DNA of 10,788 bases from Bacillota bacterium. Its GTDB lineage: Bacteria > Bacillota > Clostridia > Christensenellales > Aristaeellaceae. The notes under the pieces were generated by a model. That model was not told the origin of the DNA and did not search any database. It was given only the letters and a program-made list of their open reading frames with translations. Positions within the stretch are counted from its first letter, which is position 1, and each line of letters opens with the position of its first letter. The position numbers were made by a program, and so were the translations under genes. The stretch lies in assembly GCA_023404715.1 (NCBI GenBank), contig JAEYAR010000212.1:1-10788 (forward strand), given 5' to 3'. Below are positions 6,018 through 10,788 of the stretch, one piece after another.

Positions 6018-8174
6018 ATGCATAAGGTATTTGAAACGCAGCTGGCCGGGCGTACGCTATCGCTTGATTTTGGCAAATATGCCGGCTTGGCGAACGGTTC
6101 TGTGCTGGTGCGCTATGGCGAAACGGTCGTGCTGGTCGCGGCGACGGCGTCGGCAAAACCGCGCGAAGGCATGGACTTTTTCCCTCTGAGCGTCGATTTT
6201 GAGGAAAAGCAATACGCGGTCGGCAAGATCCCCGGCGGCTTTATCAAGCGCGAAGGCCGTCCCACGGAAAAGGCAATCTTAACGTCGCGCCTGATCGACC
6301 GCCCGATCCGCCCGCTCTTTAACAAGGGCATGCGCAACGACGTTCAGGTCGTAGCGACGGTGATGTCCGTCGATCCCGATCTGCCCCCGGAGATCCCGGC
6401 GATGATCGGCTCCTCCGCTGCGCTGTCCGTCTCCGATATCCCCTTCGGCGGCCCGACCGGCGCGGTCATGGTCGGCAGGGTAAACGGCGAGCTGGTGCTC
6501 TCCCCGACGGAGGCACAGCGTGCGCAGTCCGACCTGCATTTGGTCGTATCGGGCACGAAGGACGCTGTCATGATGGTCGAGGCGGGGGCCAAGGAAGTCA
6601 GCGAGGAGGTCATGCTCTCCGCAATTTTGTTCGCGCACGACCACATTAAAAAGCTCGTCACCTTTCAGGAGCAAATCGTATCCGAAATCGGCAAGCCTAA
6701 GGCGGATTTCCCGGTCGTCACGACCGGCGAGGACGTCAAGGCCGCCGTGCGGGAGTACGCGTACGACAAATGCGCCTGGTGTTTTGAAACGTTTGACCGC
6801 CATGAGCGTCAGGATCGCGAGGATGCGGTCAAGGCTGAGGTGCTGGAGCACTTTGCCGAGCGGTTTGAAGGCCGCGCGAGCGAGATCGGCGATGCGCTGT
6901 ACTACCTGAACAAGGAAATCATGCGCAAGAAGATCCTCGAGCAGGGCGTTCGCCCGGATGGCCGTAATCTGCGCGAGGTGCGCCCGATCTGGTGCGAGAC
7001 GAGCGTGCTTCCGCGCCCGCACGGCTCCGCCGTCTTCACGCGCGGCGAGACGCAGGTGATGACCATCGCTACGCTGGGCGCGATGGGCGATGCGCAGACA
7101 TTGGACGGCCTGAGCAACGAGGATACTAAGCGCTACATGCACCACTATAATTTCCCGCCGTATTCCACCGGCGAGGCCGGCCGCCTGCGCGGTCCGGGCC
7201 GCCGCGAAATCGGCCATGGCGCCCTGGCGGAGCGTGCGCTGGAGCCCGTGATTCCCTGCGAAGAGGATTTCCCGTATGCCCTGCGCCTCGTGAGCGAGGT
7301 GCTGTCCTCCAACGGGTCGACATCTCAGGCCTCCGTATGCGGTTCTACGCTCGCGCTGATGGATGCAGGTGTACCGATCAAGGCGCCGGTCGCCGGCGCG
7401 GCCATGGGCCTCATCAAGGACGCTGAGACGGGCCGCGTGGCGGTGCTGACCGATATTCAGGGCCTGGAAGATTTCCTGGGCGATATGGATTTCAAGGTCG
7501 CCGGTACGATGAACGGTATTACCGCGATCCAGATGGACATCAAGATCAAGGGTATCGACGAGCCGATCCTGCGTCAGGCGCTATCGCAGGCGCTCGAAGC
7601 GCGGCTGCATATCCTGGGTAAGATGCTCGAGGCGCTGCCCGAGCCGCGCGAGAGCCTATCAAAGTATGCGCCTAAGATCATCCGCTTTACGATCAATCCG
7701 GAGAAGATCCGCGAAGTCATCGGGCCGGGCGGCAAGATGATCAACAAGATCATCGCCGAAACAGGCGTGAAGATCGACATCGAGGACGACGGGCGCGTGT
7801 TCATCTCCACCCCGGACGAGGAGGCCGCCACCAAGGCGCGCCGTATAATCGAGGGCATCGCCAAGGACGTCGAGGTCGGCGACGTATATACCGGCAAGGT
7901 CGTGCGCATCATGAACTTCGGCGTATTCGTCGAGCTGCTGCCCGGTAAGGACGGCATGGTGCACATTTCCAAGCTGGCCAACGGCCGCGTAGAGAAGTGT
8001 GAGGACGTCGTCAAGATCGGCGACGAGCTCGAGGTCAAGGTGGCTGAGATCGATTCGCAGGGCCGCATTAACCTGGTGCGCAACGATATCGTGTATGAAC
8101 ATCACGAGCCCGTGCGCCGTGCGCCGGCAGGAGATCGCCGCCCGCCGCGCCGCGAGCAACCAAACCGCCTGTAA
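6018..8174 (+). CDS. pnp: Polynucleotide phosphorylase (3'-5' exoribonuclease)
   Basis: PNPase degrades RNA phosphorolytically from the 3' end and can also add tails; it acts as a ring-shaped trimer. The 718-residue product has the full family layout. The first RNase PH domain includes RLIDRPIRPLF. An all-helical linker follows. The second RNase PH domain has FPPYSTGEAG, GRREIGHGALAERAL, SNGSTSQASVCGSTLALMD and EDFLGDMDFKVAGT, whose aspartates D485 and D491 match the catalytic D486 and D492 of Escherichia coli. The KH domain has GPGGKMINKII (about 568-578), and the S1 domain starts near residue 620 (GKVVRIMNFGVFVELLPG). The tail is Arg/Pro-rich. The start ATG 6018 follows AAGGAG (6004-6009) at about 8 nt; an in-frame ATG at 5922 lies inside the leader hairpins and is rejected. 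A terminator follows 12 nt after the stop. Confidence 0.98.
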   Translation: MHKVFETQLAGRTLSLDFGKYAGLANGSVLVRYGETVVLVAATASAKPREGMDFFPLSVDFEEKQYAVGKIPGGFIKREGRPTEKAILTSRLIDRPIRPLFNKGMRNDVQVVATVMSVDPDLPPEIPAMIGSSAALSVSDIPFGGPTGAVMVGRVNGELVLSPTEAQRAQSDLHLVVSGTKDAVMMVEAGAKEVSEEVMLSAILFAHDHIKKLVTFQEQIVSEIGKPKADFPVVTTGEDVKAAVREYAYDKCAWCFETFDRHERQDREDAVKAEVLEHFAERFEGRASEIGDALYYLNKEIMRKKILEQGVRPDGRNLREVRPIWCETSVLPRPHGSAVFTRGETQVMTIATLGAMGDAQTLDGLSNEDTKRYMHHYNFPPYSTGEAGRLRGPGRREIGHGALAERALEPVIPCEEDFPYALRLVSEVLSSNGSTSQASVCGSTLALMDAGVPIKAPVAGAAMGLIKDAETGRVAVLTDIQGLEDFLGDMDFKVAGTMNGITAIQMDIKIKGIDEPILRQALSQALEARLHILGKMLEALPEPRESLSKYAPKIIRFTINPEKIREVIGPGGKMINKIIAETGVKIDIEDDGRVFISTPDEEAATKARRIIEGIAKDVEVGDVYTGKVVRIMNFGVFVELLPGKDGMVHISKLANGRVEKCEDVVKIGDELEVKVAEIDSQGRINLVRNDIVYEHHEPVRRAPAGDRRPPRREQPNRL

Positions 8175-8186
8175 AAGAAGGATATG

Positions 8187-8216
8187 GGGATGCGGCGAAA
8201 GCCGCATCCCTTTTAT
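8187..8216 (+). terminator. Intrinsic terminator of rpsO-pnp
   Basis: A perfect 10-bp stem, GGGATGCGGC (8187-8196) and GCCGCATCCC (8201-8210), closes on a GAAA tetraloop and is followed by TTTTAT. It lies 12 nt after the pnp stop and should end the upstream transcription unit. Confidence 0.92.
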
Positions 8217-8228
8217 CGTATGGTTTGG

Positions 8229-8250
8229 GCATTTGCGGAAATGCTATATC
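8229..8250 (+). promoter_or_regulatory. Candidate extended -10 promoter of the M16 peptidase gene, with inverted repeat
   Basis: TGC-TATATC (8242-8250) fits an extended -10 element; no good -35 sits 16-18 nt upstream. A perfect inverted repeat, GCATTT (8229-8234) and AAATGC (8239-8244), directly abuts the -10 hexamer and could be an operator. The gene needs its own promoter because a strong terminator lies just upstream. Recognition rests on short matches. Confidence 0.4.
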
Positions 8251-8296
8251 AAGGTACGAAATCGGGCTGGCAGGCCAGGACTAAAGGAGCATAACC

Positions 8297-9541
8297 ATGT
8301 ACGATGAATTTACGTTGCCTAACGGGCTTCGCGTCATTGCAGAAAGAATCCCGCATTTCCGGTCCGTCAGCGTCGGGCTGTGGGTCGGCACAGGTTCCAT
8401 GCAGGAATCCCCGGACGAGAATGGACTTTCTCATTTTATAGAACATATGCTCTTTAAGGGAACAGAGAAGCGCAGCGCCATGCAGATCGCCGAAGAGATG
8501 GATGCGATTGGCGGGCAGATGAACGCGTTTACCTCCAAGGAGTGTACGTGTTACTACGCCAAGGTGATCGACGAGCACTTTGAAAAGGCGCTCGACATCC
8601 TCAGCGACATGCTTCTGCACGCCTCTTTCCACCCTGAGGATTTGGAAAAGGAGCGTGGCGTTATCCTCGAAGAGATCGCGATGACCGAGGATACGCCGGA
8701 AGACCTCGCCTATGAGCTGCTCAGCGAGGCGTATTTTGCCGATCACGCCTTGGCCCGGCCGATTTTAGGGCCGGCCAGCGTCATACGAAGCGTCTCGCGG
8801 GAACAGCTGATATCATTCCATCATAGGCATTACCGCCCGGATAACACCGTGCTCTCCGTCGCAGGAGGCTACGAGCTGGAGCAGCTGCGCGCGCTGGCAC
8901 AACGCTTCCTGGGCGATTGGGAGGAGCCTGTTCATCCATTCCGACAGGAGGCCTTTGCCGGTTGCGCCGCCGATGTAAAGACGAAGTGCAAGGATATCGA
9001 GCAGGTGCATCTGTGCTTTGGCTATCAGGGCATCCCGATGGGAACGGACGAGGCCTACCCGATGTCCGTGTTCAACAACATCCTGGGCGGGGGAATGTCC
9101 TCGCGTTTGTTCCAGAAAATACGCGAGGAAATGGGCGCGGCCTATTCGGTCTATACGTATCCGACCTCATACCCGGGCTGCGGCGTCTATGCCATCTATG
9201 CGGGTACGTCCATCGAGCAGGCGCAACATGTCATCGCGGAGATTCAAAATCAGGTACACCTTTTCCTGAAGGATGGATTTTCGGATAAAGAGTTTGTGCA
9301 GGCGCGCGACCAGCTCAAGGGCGGCTACATCCTGGGTCTGGAGAGCACCTCCAGCCGGATGTCTTCTATCGGGCGCAGTAAACTTTTGCTCGGGTACGCC
9401 AACGGGATCGACGAAGTCGTTAAAAAAATAGAGCGCGTAACGCGCGAGGACGTCATGGCGATCGCGCAACGCGTACTAGAGGGGCCTTATGCGGCCTCCG
9501 CCGTGGGGCGCAAGGTGGATATGTTGTGCTTGAAACAGTAA
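8297..9541 (+). CDS. M16 family zinc metallopeptidase (pitrilysin / processing-peptidase type)
   Basis: This is a 414-residue, single-unit M16B-type peptidase, about the size of the mitochondrial processing peptidase beta subunit and of bacterial MlpA/YmfG-like proteins. The inverted zinc motif HFIEH is at residues 46-50 (H46, catalytic E49, H50). The third ligand is probably E126, 76 residues later in RGVILEEIAM, the expected distance. The C-terminal half has the conserved SRLFQKIREEMGAAYSVYTY segment that contributes to substrate binding. No signal peptide or membrane segment is visible, so it is likely cytoplasmic. The start ATG 8297 follows AAAGGAG (8283-8289) at 7 nt. Genes of this family often follow pnp in Bacillota. 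It should be an active protease; its substrate cannot be told from sequence. Confidence 0.93.
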   Translation: MYDEFTLPNGLRVIAERIPHFRSVSVGLWVGTGSMQESPDENGLSHFIEHMLFKGTEKRSAMQIAEEMDAIGGQMNAFTSKECTCYYAKVIDEHFEKALDILSDMLLHASFHPEDLEKERGVILEEIAMTEDTPEDLAYELLSEAYFADHALARPILGPASVIRSVSREQLISFHHRHYRPDNTVLSVAGGYELEQLRALAQRFLGDWEEPVHPFRQEAFAGCAADVKTKCKDIEQVHLCFGYQGIPMGTDEAYPMSVFNNILGGGMSSRLFQKIREEMGAAYSVYTYPTSYPGCGVYAIYAGTSIEQAQHVIAEIQNQVHLFLKDGFSDKEFVQARDQLKGGYILGLESTSSRMSSIGRSKLLLGYANGIDEVVKKIERVTREDVMAIAQRVLEGPYAASAVGRKVDMLCLKQ

Positions 9542-9595
9542 ATGAACGCGACAAAAAAGACGCCGACCGGCGTCTTTTTTGTCGCGTTCATTTAC
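9538..9595. terminator. Bidirectional terminator formed by a perfect 28-bp inverted repeat
   Basis: The arms 9538-9565 and 9568-9595 are perfect reverse complements around the two bases AC. The inner core GACGCCG-AC-CGGCGTC is flanked by A6 on the left and T6 on the right, so it works as an intrinsic terminator in either direction. Pairing continues for 15 bp beyond the A/T tracts. The stop codon of the peptidase gene (9539-9541) and of lexA (9592-9594, complement) occupy mirror-image places near the ends of the arms. Confidence 0.93.
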
Positions 9596-10200
9596 ATGCG
9601 GCGAAGCAGGGAAGTGACCTTGCCCAATACGGACATTTCATCGACGATGATGGGATCCATATAATCGTTTTCAGGCTGTAGACGAAAATGGCCGTTTTCC
9701 TTGTAGTAGCGCTTGACGGTCGCGTCATCCTCGATCAGCGCCACCACGATATCACCGTTGTTCGCATGCGGTTGTTTGCGGACGATGAGGAAGTCGCCGT
9801 CTAAAATCCCCGCGTTGATCATGCTTTCGCCGCGAACGCGCAGCACAAAATGCTCGCCCTCGCCCAGAAAATTGGCGGGCAGCGTAAACTGATCTTCGAC
9901 GTTTTCCTGTGCGAGGATCGGTATGCCGGCGGTTACACGCCCGAGCACCGGTACCTGAACCATGTCCTGGCGATTGAAGGACGGATCGCCGAGCACCTCC
10001 ATGGCGCGGGGCTTCATGGCGTCGCGGTGAATGAGGCCCTTCTTTTGCAGGCGTTGCAGATGCCCATGCACCGTGGACGTGGACTTGAGGCCGACCGCAT
10101 CGCAAATCTCGCGAACAGACGGGGGATATCCCTTTTCTTGTATTTCGCTCTTGATAAAAGCCAGGATTTTGGCCTGATTGTCGCCCCGGGGCTTTTTCAT
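9592..10200 (-). CDS. lexA: LexA repressor (SOS regulator, self-cleaving)
   Basis: LexA represses DNA-damage response genes and cleaves itself when stimulated by RecA filaments. The 202-residue product is full length. The N-terminal winged helix-turn-helix (about 1-65) includes GYPPSVREICDAVGLKSTSTVHGHL, with the recognition helix near residues 39-51. The hinge holds the cleavage site A91-G92 in VTAGIP. The S24-type peptidase domain has the nucleophile S126 in GESM and the general base K163 in ATVKRYYKE. The start ATG (complement of 10198-10200) follows GAGGTGG on the minus strand (10208-10214) at 7 nt. A promoter and a LexA-box-like site lie upstream, pointing to autoregulation. It converges on the M16 peptidase gene. 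Confidence 0.97.
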   Translation of the reverse strand: MKKPRGDNQAKILAFIKSEIQEKGYPPSVREICDAVGLKSTSTVHGHLQRLQKKGLIHRDAMKPRAMEVLGDPSFNRQDMVQVPVLGRVTAGIPILAQENVEDQFTLPANFLGEGEHFVLRVRGESMINAGILDGDFLIVRKQPHANNGDIVVALIEDDATVKRYYKENGHFRLQPENDYMDPIIVDEMSVLGKVTSLLRRM

Positions 10201-10235
10201 GTGATTCCCACCTCGTGTACTTCGTTGCTAGGCAC

Positions 10236-10264
10236 AGTATAGCATAAAAACGGACAAAAAACAA
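10236..10264 (-). promoter_or_regulatory. Candidate lexA promoter
   Basis: On the minus strand, a -10 TATACT (10236-10241) is preceded by TGC, giving an extended -10 TGC-TATACT. A weak -35 TTGTTT (10259-10264) sits 17 nt upstream. Transcription would start about 35 nt before the lexA ATG. The extended -10 probably compensates for the poor -35. Confidence 0.65.
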
Positions 10265-10272
10265 GCAATAAT

Positions 10273-10286
10273 CAAACATTTGTTCG
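10273..10286. promoter_or_regulatory. LexA operator-like box upstream of lexA
   Basis: On the + strand, CAAAC-ATTT-GTTCG differs from the Gram-positive LexA consensus CGAAC-N4-GTTCG at one position. A further CGAAC half-site lies at 10295-10299. Together they also form the inverted repeat TTTGTTCG (10279-10286) / CGAACAAA (10295-10302). The box sits upstream of the candidate -35, with its centre roughly 50 bases before the predicted start, instead of over the promoter. LexA autoregulation is the expected role. Confidence 0.65.
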
Positions 10287-10305
10287 ACTAAATGCGAACA
10301 AACGC

Positions 10306-10332
10306 AAAGGGTTTAGCCTGGGTAAACCCTTT
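10306..10332 (-). terminator. Hairpin terminator at the end of the unidentified gene
   Basis: AAAGGGTTTA (10306-10315) and TAAACCCTTT (10323-10332) form a perfect 10-bp stem with a 7-nt loop. Read on the minus strand, it is followed by TTTGCGTTTGTT, counting the last stem bases, which is a broken U-tract. The stop codon of the upstream gene lies in the stem. Termination is likely but may be incomplete, so some read-through into lexA is possible. Confidence 0.55.
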
Positions 10333-10788
10333 CGGACGCGCGTGTTCGGACGATGCATTCGGTCGTTTTTTCAATCTCCGGCAACAAGGCGAGGAGCGAT
10401 TGGAAGCGCCGGACATAATCTTCGCTGCGGGATAGGCCGATATCCGCCATAAAGCGCCTAAAGGCGCGTAGGCGTTGTACATAGAGCGCGGGCGCGTCCA
10501 TTTGAAGGATAATATGACACCTCGCGAACGTCGCGCCCATCCAAAATACGGCGTCCTCGGGATGGGCGGATTGTAAGAGCTGCGCGCTCCCGCCGATGGC
10601 GATGGGCCGCGCAGCCGCGCTGATATCCTTACGGAAGCGATATGCGGCGGACGGCCCCGATGAGGCGGCAGCGAGATCGAACGTTACGCCAAGCTCTCGG
10701 ATGTGCGCGCCAAGGCAGGCAGGATCGCAGCCTTGGCCTGTAAGCTGACGGCGCAAAGCGGGGTAAAAGGCCTCGACCCCGTATTGCA
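10313..10788 (-). CDS. Unidentified protein, C-terminal part (5' end beyond window)
   Basis: I do not recognise this protein. On the minus strand the frame is open from the window edge to TAA (complement of 10313-10315), giving 158 full codons. The TTG at 10754-10756 is only an internal codon. The visible part begins with QYGVEAFYPALRRQL and has no membrane segment. It is rich in Ala, Arg and Leu and contains a CDPAC pair of cysteines. The C-terminal third looks helical and basic (YVQRLRAFRRFMADIGL, then YVRRFQSLLALLPEIEK). Codon use and GC content resemble the neighbours, and a hairpin terminator sits exactly at its stop, which supports a real gene. It runs the same way as lexA, 112 bases upstream of it. 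Confidence 0.65.
   Translation of the reverse strand, partial: QYGVEAFYPALRRQLTGQGCDPACLGAHIRELGVTFDLAAASSGPSAAYRFRKDISAAARPIAIGGSAQLLQSAHPEDAVFWMGATFARCHIILQMDAPALYVQRLRAFRRFMADIGLSRSEDYVRRFQSLLALLPEIEKTTECIVRTRASERVYPG

Noticed and set aside
6279..7217. 312-codon minus-strand frame
   Set aside because: It is antisense to the conserved catalytic core of pnp and looks like a codon-bias shadow, without a ribosome binding site or recognisable domain.
8267..8278. Palindromic CTGGCAGGCCAG in the peptidase gene leader
   Set aside because: It is too short, with at most a 4-5-bp stem, and has no further sign of function.
1..10788. A novel defence, mobile or biosynthetic system
   Set aside because: Apart from one partial unknown gene, every coding region is a well-known core family in a conserved order; there are no transposases, integrases, attachment sites or toxin-like small genes.

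Overview
The window is a GC-rich bacterial chromosome segment of conserved core genes. Two things point to Bacillota, most likely a high-GC member of the Clostridia. The gene order is infB-rbfA-nrnA-truB-ribF-rpsO-pnp, followed by an M16 peptidase gene. The operator-like site upstream of lexA resembles the Gram-positive LexA box (CGAAC-N4-GTTCG), not the Escherichia coli type. Strong purine-rich ribosome binding sites fit this. The genus cannot be named from this sequence.

Region 1 (1-5488, + strand) is a tightly packed operon. It holds infB (5' end outside the window), rbfA, nrnA, truB and ribF, with junctions from a 14-nt overlap to a 39-nt gap. IF2 acts in translation initiation, RbfA in 30S maturation, NrnA in degrading very short RNAs and pAp, TruB in making tRNA pseudouridine-55, and RibF in making FMN and FAD. 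The visible N-terminal part of IF2 carries tandem 12-residue repeats.

Region 2 (5489-8216, + strand) is rpsO-pnp. A good sigma-A-type promoter lies just after ribF, followed by a roughly 90-nt leader, then rpsO. A second structured 129-nt spacer precedes pnp. A strong intrinsic terminator closes the unit. The genes encode ribosomal protein S15 and polynucleotide phosphorylase, which joins NrnA as the RNA-decay content of the window.

Region 3 (8217-9595) is a separate + strand transcription unit for an M16-family zinc peptidase with its own candidate extended -10 promoter. It converges on lexA (- strand). Between them is a perfect inverted repeat with 28-bp arms that serves as a bidirectional terminator and contains both stop codons at mirror positions.

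Region 4 (9592-10788, - strand) holds lexA, its promoter and a LexA-box-like site. Upstream of these is the 3' part of an unrecognised gene that ends in a hairpin.

I found no mobile element, CRISPR array, defence system, tRNA or rRNA. The window is essentially housekeeping. The points worth a second look are regulatory or structural: the IF2 repeats, the rpsO and pnp leaders, the symmetric terminator, the LexA-site layout and the unidentified end gene.
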